Shown piece by piece: positions 16,236 to 23,665 of a stretch of 64,000 nt of DNA. Position 1 is the stretch's first letter, and every line of letters starts with the position of its first letter. The notes beneath the pieces were generated by a model. That model was not told the DNA's origin, did no database searches, and worked only from the letters and a program-made list of their open reading frames with translations. The DNA comes from Arthrobacter sp. OAP107 (GTDB lineage: Bacteria; Actinomycetota; Actinomycetes; Actinomycetales; Micrococcaceae). Position numbers and translations under genes: made by a program. Location of the stretch: positions 4,588,001 through 4,652,000 of the forward strand of contig NZ_JBEPOK010000001.1 in the NCBI RefSeq assembly GCF_040546765.1, given 5' to 3'.

Positions 16236-18404
16236 ATGTCTTCGCATTCCGCGATGAGGCCTTTGGTGCCTGACGGAGCCAAGCGCTCCCGGTCAGCGCG
16301 CCGTTTGTCCTCCACCACTGCCGGGCGCTTTGCCCCGGCCGTTGCCGGCGTCCTGCTCGCCGCCGCCCTGTCACCCATCGGCGCTGTTCCCGCCCACGCG
16401 GAAACGGCCGGGATGGGACCTGTCGACCCCGCAAACGGGTTCCCCACCTGGTTTTCGGACGGCACCGTCCGGCTGCAGTTCTGCTACCAGGGGGGGCAGG
16501 GCTGCCTCTCTGAGCCGCCTGACCCAAGCGCGCCGGCGTCCTACCCGGACAACTTCCCGGAGGAAGCCTTCTGGTTCGGAGCCGAGGCCGCGGCCGGCAA
16601 CCTGCGCCTGTACGAGGCTGCGCTCGAAGGCGCCCATGTCAACGGACCCGTGGTTGACGGCGAACAGATGGGCTTCGGCCGGCTGCGGTTCAGGGTCAAT
16701 AACCTTGTGGCCGGAGAGTCCTACACCATCACTCATCCGTACGGCATCCACACCTTCACGGCCACGGCTGACAAGGCGGGCCTGGGCGAGATCAACGTGA
16801 CATTGGACGGGGGCGTCTGCGCACCCAGTGACACGGCCGCTTGCGACTGGGCGGGGGTGGGCAGGGCCTTCCTAGGCAATTACGGCAGCGGCACCACAGC
16901 AACCTTCCTCCGACAGGAGGGCGCCGCACCCGGCACTCTCGGCGACATCAACACTGCCCGGCGTGTCACCGGCGCCCCTTCGGGCAACAACTTCGTTAGC
17001 ATAGTTGGCCCCAACGCTGGCGGACCCGGGATTGACACCCTTACCGTGGACACCTTCACTGTCCAGGGCCTGATCGCGACGGACTCAGTTGGGGGACCCA
17101 ACACGCCGGATTTGCCTGCCGCCAGCGACAGCGGCCGGTCTAACTCCGACAACATCACGAACGTGACAGCGCCCACAATCACGGGCACGCTGCCCGCAGG
17201 AACTGCAGGTCCCGTTCAACTCCGTGTCGACGGCGGAGCACCCCGGACTGCCACTTTGGTTGGCTCTACCTACTCACTGAAGCTGACCCCTCTGGCTCAA
17301 GGCGACCACTCTGTGCAGGCTGTTGCCGGCGGACTGACTTCCGGGACGCTACGGTTCAAAGTTGACACCACCGCACCGCCAGTATCCATAATGGCACCCT
17401 TCCCGTCCTCTCCCAGCCTGGACAACACTCCCTCGCTTAGCTTCAAAGGCGAAGCTGGCGCACGATTCGAATGCCAACTCCAGCCGACAAATATGGCGTG
17501 GGACCCAACCTGCGCATCACCCAGAACCTGGGATGCACAGGCAGGAGGCACATACGTTTTCAACGTTCGGGCCACTGACGTAGCTGGCAACGTCAGCCCC
17601 GTAGCCAGTCGGGCTGTGCAAATTGGTACGACCGTAACAGCCCAGGCCAATAAGGTGCAGGATTTCGATCTCGACGGCAAGGCTGACATGCTGTCCCGGG
17701 ACGCCAGCGGAATCCTATGGCTCTACCGCGGCAACGGTACAGGCGGGTTCCTCCCCCGCACGCAGATTGGCGGCGGCTGGAATGCCATGACGGCCATCGT
17801 CAGTGCCGGTGACTTCAACAGCGACTTCAAGGCCGACGTTGTGGCCCGGGACTCTGCCGGCACCCTGTGGCTCTACCGTGGCACCGGAAACGGCACGTTC
17901 CTTGCCAGGCTAAAAATCGGAGCCGGTTGGAACTCATTGAACAGCATCCTCGGAACTGGTGATTTCAATGGCGACCGAAAAGCCGATTTAGCTGCCCGCG
18001 ATGCAAGTGGACGGCTGTGGCTCTACCGAGGCGACGGCGGCAGCAGCTTCCTGGGCAGGACCCAGATCGGTAGCGGTTGGAACGGCCTGAACAGCATCGT
18101 TGCTACCGGTGACTTCAATTCCGACCGCCGGGCTGACCTGGCGGCCCGGGACTCGGCCGGCAGGCTCTGGCTCTATCGAGGCAGTGGTACCGGAACCTTC
18201 CTGGGCAAGGCACAGATCGGCGCCGGCTGGAACGGCCTGAGCGGCATCATCGCTCCTTCCGACTTCAACTCGGACCGCCGGGCTGACCTGGCGGCCCGGG
18301 ACTCGGCCGGCCGGCTCTGGCTCTACCGGGGCAGCGGCACCGGCGGATTCCTGGGCAAGTCCGCGATGGGTGCCGGCTGGAATTCGATGAACGCCATCCT
18401 ATAA
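16236..18404 (+). CDS. Secreted FG-GAP/VCBS repeat protein (722 aa)
   Basis: Exported protein with a signal peptide ending near VPAHAETAG (residues 30-56). Residues 60-270 form an N-terminal domain with paired cysteines and an atypical fold I do not recognise. Residues 300-470 hold Ig-like strands (bacterial Ig or HYR type). From about residue 475 to the end there are five FG-GAP repeats of about 47 residues, each beginning DFN.D.KADL and containing WLYRG; the D-x-D-x-D pattern suits calcium. The last two repeats are almost identical in DNA, so they duplicated recently. The ATG follows AAAAAGGAGTTACC. Likely a surface or extracellular adhesin-like protein. The function is not known. Confidence 0.8.
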   Translation: MSSHSAMRPLVPDGAKRSRSARRLSSTTAGRFAPAVAGVLLAAALSPIGAVPAHAETAGMGPVDPANGFPTWFSDGTVRLQFCYQGGQGCLSEPPDPSAPASYPDNFPEEAFWFGAEAAAGNLRLYEAALEGAHVNGPVVDGEQMGFGRLRFRVNNLVAGESYTITHPYGIHTFTATADKAGLGEINVTLDGGVCAPSDTAACDWAGVGRAFLGNYGSGTTATFLRQEGAAPGTLGDINTARRVTGAPSGNNFVSIVGPNAGGPGIDTLTVDTFTVQGLIATDSVGGPNTPDLPAASDSGRSNSDNITNVTAPTITGTLPAGTAGPVQLRVDGGAPRTATLVGSTYSLKLTPLAQGDHSVQAVAGGLTSGTLRFKVDTTAPPVSIMAPFPSSPSLDNTPSLSFKGEAGARFECQLQPTNMAWDPTCASPRTWDAQAGGTYVFNVRATDVAGNVSPVASRAVQIGTTVTAQANKVQDFDLDGKADMLSRDASGILWLYRGNGTGGFLPRTQIGGGWNAMTAIVSAGDFNSDFKADVVARDSAGTLWLYRGTGNGTFLARLKIGAGWNSLNSILGTGDFNGDRKADLAARDASGRLWLYRGDGGSSFLGRTQIGSGWNGLNSIVATGDFNSDRRADLAARDSAGRLWLYRGSGTGTFLGKAQIGAGWNGLSGIIAPSDFNSDRRADLAARDSAGRLWLYRGSGTGGFLGKSAMGAGWNSMNAIL

Positions 18405-18428
18405 ATCTCAGTCCGCCACCAAGAGTGG

Positions 18429-18464
18429 AGCACCGCCCGCGTAGAGCAGCACGCGGGCGGTGCT
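18429..18464 (+). terminator. Rho-independent terminator after the FG-GAP gene
   Basis: Fourteen-base stem (18429-18442 with 18451-18464), core GCACCGCCCGCGT, loop of 8, followed by GCTTTA. It lies 25 bases after the stop and also serves the convergent O-methyltransferase side. Confidence 0.75.
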
Positions 18465-18484
18465 GCTTTATGGCAGGCAAAGAC

Positions 18485-19162
18485 CTAACGGACGACGGCC
18501 AACGCGAAGCCGTCCCAGCCCTTTGACCCCACGGTCTGGATGACAGTGGCGTCCAGCCGGCTGTCCTCCCCCATCATCTTCAGCGCCCCGATGATACCGG
18601 GCGCGTTGACTTCATCCATCGAGGGATCCAATGCCACGCCCTCCCACACGACGTTGTCCATCACGATGCTCGTTCCGGCCCGGCCCAGCCGCACCGCCCA
18701 CTCCAGGTACTGCGGATTGTTTTCCTTGTCCGCATCGATGAACACGAAGTCGAAGGGGCCGGCTCCTTCGGCCTCGAGGGCCGCGAGCGTGTCCAGCGCC
18801 GCGCCCGTCCGGATCTCCACCTTCTGGCCCACGCCTGCGGCGTCCACGTTGGCCCGGGCTACGTCGGCGTGTTTCTGGAGGTATTCGCACGTCACCAGCC
18901 GCCCGTCGTCGGGCATTCCCTGGGCCATCCAGATGGTGCTGAACCCCGCCAGCGTACCGATCTCCAGCACTTTGCGGGCACCGGACGCTGCCACCAGCAG
19001 CTTCAAGAGCTTTCCGGCGTTCGGCGTCACCTCGATCGGCGGCATCCCGGCTTCCTCGGCGGACCGCACGGCGCGCCGGACGGCATCGTCGGGGTGGACG
19101 ACGACGTCGGACAGGTACTCTTCTACGGCCGTCCACTCGGGCCGCGGCTTATGCTCAAACAT
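18485..19162 (-). CDS. Class I O-methyltransferase (cation-dependent family)
   Basis: SAM-dependent O-methyltransferase related to the caffeoyl-CoA/catechol group, 225 aa. Seen: the SAM-binding loop VLEIGTLAGFSTIWMAQ at about residues 63-79, the acidic cofactor residue in GRLVTCEYLQKHA, the metal-binding motif VFIDADKENN and MDNVVWEG. The ATG at 19162 gives MFEHKPRPEW, the normal family start; the frame is open further upstream but that part is not family-like. Monocistronic, facing the FG-GAP terminator. The substrate is not evident, although small aromatic diols are usual. Confidence 0.87.
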   Translation of the reverse strand: MFEHKPRPEWTAVEEYLSDVVVHPDDAVRRAVRSAEEAGMPPIEVTPNAGKLLKLLVAASGARKVLEIGTLAGFSTIWMAQGMPDDGRLVTCEYLQKHADVARANVDAAGVGQKVEIRTGAALDTLAALEAEGAGPFDFVFIDADKENNPQYLEWAVRLGRAGTSIVMDNVVWEGVALDPSMDEVNAPGIIGALKMMGEDSRLDATVIQTVGSKGWDGFALAVVR

Positions 19163-19224
19163 GGGCACAGTCTTCCAGCAAGCGCCCGGCCGGGCTAGGG
19201 CTCCCGTCAGCTGCCTTCGGTCAG

Positions 19225-19581
19225 TTACCCCTTTGGCAGCGCACCATCCGGGGCGACGCCCAAGGCACCTTCCAGGCGTTCCACCTTCGCGGTGAGCTCG
19301 CCGGAATAGCCTGGCCGGATGTCGGCCTTGATCACCAGGGACACCCTGCTGCCGAATTTCCCCACGGCCTCGGTGGCGCGCTTTACCACGTCGAACACCT
19401 CGTCCCATTCACCCTCGATGGTGGTGAACATGGAATCCGTCTTGTTGGGCAGCCCGGACTCCCGGACAATCTTGACAGCGGCAGCCACGGCGTCGTGCAC
19501 TGATGCGTCCCCGGCGCCCGCCGCAGCGTAGGCAGGATCAGCGGGAATTCCGGAAGGGGCGACTGAAAATGCAAGCAACAT
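19225..19581 (-). CDS. Thiamine-binding MTH1187/YkoF-family protein
   Basis: Short protein of 118 aa with the MTH1187/YkoF ferredoxin-like fold signature: MLLAFSVAPSGIP at the start, ESGLPNKTDSMFTTIEGEWDEVF in the middle and RVSLVIKADIRPG near the end. Related proteins bind thiamine or its precursors in the cytoplasm. Alone on its strand, divergent from a TetR regulator with a 112-base shared gap containing an inverted repeat. Regulation by that TetR protein is possible but unproven. Confidence 0.82.
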   Translation of the reverse strand: MLLAFSVAPSGIPADPAYAAAGAGDASVHDAVAAAVKIVRESGLPNKTDSMFTTIEGEWDEVFDVVKRATEAVGKFGSRVSLVIKADIRPGYSGELTAKVERLEGALGVAPDGALPKG

Positions 19582-19591
19582 GGCTCCAGTC

Positions 19592-19632
19592 TGACACGGC
19601 AGAACATGCCGCCCGGAACGTGTTCTGTGTCA
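19592..19632. promoter_or_regulatory. Interrupted inverted repeat in the thiamine-binding/TetR divergent gap
   Basis: TGACAC (19592-19597) and AGAACA (19601-19606) are mirrored by TGTTCT (19621-19626) and TGTCA (19628-19632). A further CTGACAC follows at about 19668. Placed between divergent genes next to a TetR-family regulator, it is a candidate operator. Confidence 0.4.
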
Positions 19633-19693
19633 TATTCAGCGCTACCAACGGGTAACGGAGTCAGGCTGACACAGCGTTGCTAACCTTGGTTCC

Positions 19694-20314
19694 ATGAACC
19701 TCGCAGTAGAGCGCAAGCCACTCCGTGCTGACGCTGCACGCAATGTGGACAAGATCATTAACGCCGCCCGCGAGTGTTTCCGGCAGTACGGCCCGGACGT
19801 TCCGCTGCAGACCATCGCCGCAACGGCGGGAGTCGGTCCAGCAACGCTGTTCCGGAATTTCTCGGACAAGGAACAGCTGGTTTTGGCGGCCCTCAACCGC
19901 CAGCTCCGGCTCAATGTGGACCCGGTTATCGACGTCGCCCTTGCGGGCACCGATGCGGCCGAGGGCCTGTTCCGGGTAATCGACGCGGTGATGACTGCGG
20001 CCAGTGACAATGCCAACCTGCTCGGCGCCGTGGCCGGCAGGCGGGACCTTCTCACCGGCATTACCGGAAGCCTGATCGAGTCTGTTGGCGTGCTCCTCGA
20101 CCGCGGCCAGGACCAGGGCACCCTTCGGGTGGACATCTCGCTGACCGACATGGTGCGCCTGCTGGCAATGCTGATCGGCGTGGTGGACACCATGGAGCCC
20201 GGTTCGGACGCGTGGCGGCGGCCGGCTGCCCTGGTCGAAGACGCGATCCGCGCGGAACGGCCCACCAGGCCGCTGCCTTCGCAGGTGCCGCTCCCAGGGT
20301 CCCAGTTCGAGTAG
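19694..20314 (+). CDS. TetR/AcrR-family transcriptional regulator
   Basis: One-component repressor of 206 aa. The N-terminal helix-turn-helix is clear: ARNVDKIINAARECFRQYGP, then VPLQTIAATAGVGPATLFRNF at residues 37-57. The C-terminal two thirds is an all-helical ligand domain with no recognised ligand class. Divergent from the thiamine-binding gene. A candidate palindrome lies in the shared gap. Likely autoregulated, as is common in the family; the effector is unknown. Confidence 0.87.
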   Translation: MNLAVERKPLRADAARNVDKIINAARECFRQYGPDVPLQTIAATAGVGPATLFRNFSDKEQLVLAALNRQLRLNVDPVIDVALAGTDAAEGLFRVIDAVMTAASDNANLLGAVAGRRDLLTGITGSLIESVGVLLDRGQDQGTLRVDISLTDMVRLLAMLIGVVDTMEPGSDAWRRPAALVEDAIRAERPTRPLPSQVPLPGSQFE

Positions 20315-20465
20315 CGGCCCGCAGTCCAGGCGGCGGCTCGCAAGAGGGGCGCGGCCGGCAGGAATGACGGCCTCCCATATTCCGCACAGCGGCCCTGCAC
20401 AGTAAGCTAGGCACACCGGCGGGTTAGGAAGTCAGCCTCGGACAGTTCCCAATATGGAGCACACC

Positions 20466-20513
20466 ATGTCATTTCCTGCATGTGTTCAAATCAGACCGGC
20501 CGTGGCATCATGA
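20466..20513 (+). CDS. Possible 15-codon leader ORF, ATGA-coupled to the next gene
   Basis: ATG at 20466 is preceded by GGAG (20456-20459) and encodes MSFPACVQIRPAVAS. Its TGA (20511-20513) overlaps the next start as ATGA. It contains one Cys. It may be a translational coupler for the small protein at 20510, which itself lacks a good ribosome site. Evidence is only layout, so confidence is low. Confidence 0.35.
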   Translation: MSFPACVQIRPAVAS

Positions 20514-20734
20514 ACCGCTCACAACTGGCGCACTTCATGAGACATTCAACGGATCCTGAAACAACAATAACCGCGGCCTCCACCGATGAGCTCAGCATCA
20601 TCGTGGACGCGCTCTACCGGAATCTCGATACGCCGACGCCAGTGTTCGGCGCCCAGGACTGGTATGAGCTGGCCACCGAAGAGCTCGCACGGCGGGCCGA
20701 GCCGGTTGTCCCTGACGCCTACGGCGCCGCGTAG
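20510..20734 (+). CDS. Small protein of an LDTP-FGA family (74 aa), paralogue at 56.6 kb
   Basis: Function not recognised. MNRSQLAHFMRHSTDPE is followed by ELSIIVDALYRNLDTPTPVFGAQDWYELATEELARR. The second part aligns closely with the gene at 56574-56930, which has LADGLYLHLDTPSPAFGARFWYVKVTEELRLRR, so the two define a family with core LDTPxPxFGAxxWYxxxTEEL. No signal peptide or membrane helix. The stop codon lies in the first copy of a 15-base tandem repeat. It faces the frameshifted SIS-domain gene. Confidence 0.7.
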   Translation: MNRSQLAHFMRHSTDPETTITAASTDELSIIVDALYRNLDTPTPVFGAQDWYELATEELARRAEPVVPDAYGAA

Positions 20735-20773
20735 ATCACCGACGCGTAGATCACCGACGCGTAGATCACCGAA
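20729..20773. repeat. Three 15-bp tandem repeats carrying stop codons for both flanking genes
   Basis: GCGTAGATCACCGAC occurs at 20729-20743 and 20744-20758 and with one change at 20759-20773. The first copy contains the TAG of the plus-strand gene and the third contains the TGA (as TCA) of the minus-strand SIS gene. Each unit carries both stops. Confidence 0.8.
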
Positions 20774-21429
20774 GCGGCTCCGGCCCCTCGGAGAGGGCAT
20801 GCAGGGCCGATGCCAGGCATTCGCTCATGGCCTGGAGGGCGATCAGTTGCGCTTCCCGGACCTGGGGCTTGGGCGAGTTGATGCAGATAGCTTCGTCGGC
20901 AGCCTGGGCCAGCGGGTTGGGGGCTGCCCCGGTAACCGCCCAGACGGTGGCGCCGGCTGCCCTCGCCGCCGTCGTCGCCTCCAGCAGGGCATGCCGGTGC
21001 CCGCTGGCGGAAACCACCAGGAGAACGTCGCCGGAACGGATGTGCGCCCGGACCTGGCTGGCGACCTCGTCCGCGTGCCCCTGCGCGATTTCGATGGCGC
21101 TGACGGGCGCAGCCCCTGCTGACACGCCCGGCCGCAGGGCAATGACGGAAAATGGCTGGCGCTCACCCGCGTGGCGCCCCAGCAGTTCCGCGGTGAATTG
21201 CTGCACCTCCGCGGCCGAACCGCCACTTCCCGCGGTGACCAGGCGGTTCCCCGACAGCAGCCGGCGCCAGTTCCTCGCCCCAGCCGGCCAGCCGCGTGGA
21301 CTCATTCCGCAGCGAGGCTACCGCAGGCCCTACCTGCCGCAGGTGCTCGAGGACGATGTCTACCGGGGCTTTGATTTCGAACGGCGCGTCCGTGGCGCGG
21401 GAACGTGACAGTCTGCTGACGGCCTTCAT
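20766..21429 (-). pseudogene. SIS-domain sugar-phosphate isomerase-like gene broken by a one-base frameshift
   Basis: Two overlapping frames together make one SIS-domain protein. The first (ATG at 21429 after GAGGAG) gives MKAVSRLSRSRAT, then LEHLRQVGPAVASLRNE and WGEELA. Near 21263-21268 an extra base in GGCGCC moves the reading frame, and the second frame continues RLLSGNRLVTAGSGGSAAEV, the glycine-rich sugar-phosphate loop, and SGDVLLVVSASGHRHALLEA to a stop at 20766. This resembles GmhA-type or other SIS isomerases lacking a DNA-binding domain. A shorter protein could still start at ATG 21305. True mutation or assembly error cannot be told apart here. Confidence 0.65.
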
Positions 21430-21522
21430 TTTTACCACTCCTCTTCATTCGAGGATACAACGGCTGTGACGGACATCACCCTTGACGACGACGACGGCGT
21501 GCGGCTGGCAGCTCGCGATGTT

Positions 21523-21834
21523 TCAGTTCCAGCCGGCCAGGCGGAGCAGGGCAGCCGCTCCGGCCCCGGCCAGCACAACCACCAGGAAAGGCGCCCGCAG
21601 GAACAGTGCCGCCGCGGCGGCCGCCAGGGCCCCCAACCGGGCGTCAAGAACCAGAGCCTGCCCGCTGGCCAACGTGTTGACGATGGTCAGCGACGCCAGC
21701 AACCCGATGGTCATGGTTCCGGCCATCCGGGACATCCTGGGGTTCTGCAGCAGGCTGGCCGGGAGAAGGTAGCCCACCAGCTTCCATGCGTAGGCAAAGA
21801 GGCAGGACAGCAGCAACCACATCCACAGACTCAT
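21523..21834 (-). CDS. azlD: AzlD-family branched-chain amino acid exporter subunit
   Basis: Small integral membrane protein, 103 aa, with about four hydrophobic segments beginning MSLWMWLLLSCLFAYAWKLVGYLLP, the AzlD pattern. AzlD pairs with AzlC to export branched-chain or related amino acids. ATG at 21834 overlaps the azlC stop as ATGA. Length and position directly after azlC fit the family. The precise substrate is not known. Confidence 0.85.
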   Translation of the reverse strand: MSLWMWLLLSCLFAYAWKLVGYLLPASLLQNPRMSRMAGTMTIGLLASLTIVNTLASGQALVLDARLGALAAAAAALFLRAPFLVVVLAGAGAAALLRLAGWN

Positions 21835-22676
21835 TTGGCACCTCCGGAGCTGGTCCCGTTGCCTTCGTTATGACGGGGAGCCGGATGACCGGGAGACGTG
21901 GGACTACCGGGACCGTGGTGGTGGCCTGCACCTGGGTGGTGGCCGGGATGCCATTCCGCGTAGGGGTCGATATCCGGCTCCAGCCCTTCGTCCTGGCGTC
22001 CGTGGCTGACCCAGCCGATGACCGCGGCCACCACGGCGGCAATGAGGATGGGGACGCCTGCCGGGACGAATGGCACGGCCAGTACGGTTGCCAGGGCGCA
22101 GACGACGGCGATCGCCACCGGTTCCCGGCCCTTCAGCCGCGGCCAGAGCAGGCCAAGGAACGCCGCCACCGCCGCGCCGTCGAGCCCCCACTGCTTGGGA
22201 TCACCCAGCGCACCGCCGGCCAGGGCACCCACTGCGGTGAAAAGGTTCCAGAGTACAAAGATCCCGATGCCCGCGGCCCAGAAACCCCTGTGCTGCTCGT
22301 CAGGATCCGACTGCCCGGTGCTTGTGGCCGTGGACTCGTCGATGGTCACATGGGCGGCGGCGTACCGCCGCCACCCTGTCGGCCGGAGCAGCACGTTGAG
22401 CTGCATGCCATAGATTCCGTTGCGCATCCCCAGCAGGGTGGCGGCCCCCATGGCGGCAAGACCCGAGCCGCCGCCGGCAACCACTCCGATGAACGCAAAC
22501 TGGGAGCCGCCGCTGAACAGCAGCAGGCTCAGTGCCATGGTTTGCCAGAAGTCGAGGCCCGAGGTGACGGAGAGCGCCCCGAAGGACACCCCGTACAGGC
22601 CGGTGGCTACGCTGATGGACAAGCCAACACGGACCGCAGGGGAACGCAGGAGTTTAGGGGGCCAGGTGAGGGGCAT
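21831..22676 (-). CDS. azlC: AzlC-family amino acid exporter subunit with His-rich tail
   Basis: Membrane protein of about 281 aa. AzlC signature: GLYGVSFGALSVTSGLDF and SLLLFSGGSQFAFIGVVAGGG near the N-terminus, then GMRNGIYGMQLN. About six helices. An unusual cytoplasmic or external tail of about 50 residues is rich in His, Gly and Pro (HPGHHPGAGHHHGPG) and could bind metal. ATG 22676 is preferred; a TTG at 22688 adds four residues and directly follows the stop of the upstream phosphodiesterase. Forms an exporter with AzlD. Confidence 0.85.
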   Translation of the reverse strand: MPLTWPPKLLRSPAVRVGLSISVATGLYGVSFGALSVTSGLDFWQTMALSLLLFSGGSQFAFIGVVAGGGSGLAAMGAATLLGMRNGIYGMQLNVLLRPTGWRRYAAAHVTIDESTATSTGQSDPDEQHRGFWAAGIGIFVLWNLFTAVGALAGGALGDPKQWGLDGAAVAAFLGLLWPRLKGREPVAIAVVCALATVLAVPFVPAGVPILIAAVVAAVIGWVSHGRQDEGLEPDIDPYAEWHPGHHPGAGHHHGPGSPTSPGHPAPRHNEGNGTSSGGAK

Positions 22677-22688
22677 GCCACCACTCAA

Positions 22689-23615
22689 TCACAGCGGCGG
22701 CTGCGACTGGGTGGCTGAGCTTGACGCCAGGGCCGGCTGTTGGAGCCGGGCCAGGACCTGCGCCGGCCGGTTGGTGGTGATTTCGTGGACACCCAGCCCC
22801 CGGCACAGCGCCACGTCGTCCTCTTCGTCCACCGTCCAGACCCGGAATCGGCGGCCGGAATCCAGCCAGCGCCGCACAGCGGCGGGGTGCCGGCGGACGT
22901 AGTCGATGCCGGGCCCGGCAATAGCGACTTCGCCGTCGTTGAGAATCCGCTCGCCCTCCAGCTGCGCGGCCTTCATCACGTTGGCCACGGCACTGCCCGT
23001 GAAAGGCCCCAGCCCCAGTTCCTCCCGGATTCCGGTGACGTTCACGTCGTCCACGAGCTGGCAGATGAACTCTGCCGGCACGGCCTTGCGCAGGTGCCTG
23101 ACCGAGTCGGGGCTGAAGCTCATGAACGTCACCCGGATGTTGCCCAGCCTGGATGTCGCGGCATCCCAGCCTTCCGCGCGCAGCACCTCCAGCACTCTGT
23201 CCTCCAGCTTCAGCTGGTAGGGGCTGGGATGCTTCAGCTCGATGGCCAGCCCGATCTCCCGCCCGGCAGCCTGCAGCAGGTCCAGCAGATCCGGCAGGGT
23301 CAGGAACTGTTCGGACCTGGGTCCGTAGGCCTCGGGGATCCGCACGCCCTTCCAGGATGAAAAATCCAGCAGCCGCAGCTGGTCGACGGTCCGTTCGGCC
23401 ACGGGACCTGTACCGTCCGAGGTCCGGTCCAGGTTCGAATCGTGCAGCAGGACAACGTGCTGGTCGCGGGTGAGATGCACATCGCACTCCACGCCGTCCA
23501 CGCCGTCCGCGATTGCCCGGAGATAGGCGGCACGGGTGTGCTCGGCGAAATCCGCGCTGGCACCACGGTGGGCGTAGACCAGGGGACGGGTTAGGGCTGA
23601 CTCGTCGGCTGTCAT
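22689..23615 (-). CDS. Glycerophosphodiester phosphodiesterase
   Basis: TIM-barrel GDPD enzyme of about 308 aa that hydrolyses glycerophosphodiesters to glycerol 3-phosphate and an alcohol. Catalytic motifs seen: LVYAHRGASADFAEHT at the start, VECDVHLTRDQHVVLLHDSNLDRTSDGTG (the E-x-D and H-D pair) and IELKHPS. No signal peptide, so cytoplasmic. A GTG six bases upstream (23621) is an alternative start; neither has a strong ribosome site. Followed at once by azlC, so probably co-transcribed. Confidence 0.9.
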   Translation of the reverse strand: MTADESALTRPLVYAHRGASADFAEHTRAAYLRAIADGVDGVECDVHLTRDQHVVLLHDSNLDRTSDGTGPVAERTVDQLRLLDFSSWKGVRIPEAYGPRSEQFLTLPDLLDLLQAAGREIGLAIELKHPSPYQLKLEDRVLEVLRAEGWDAATSRLGNIRVTFMSFSPDSVRHLRKAVPAEFICQLVDDVNVTGIREELGLGPFTGSAVANVMKAAQLEGERILNDGEVAIAGPGIDYVRRHPAAVRRWLDSGRRFRVWTVDEEDDVALCRGLGVHEITTNRPAQVLARLQQPALASSSATQSQPPL

Positions 23616-23665
23616 GGTCACACGTTAGCCGACCGCGGGCGGCAAAGCGGGGCTAGGCTTGGCAC

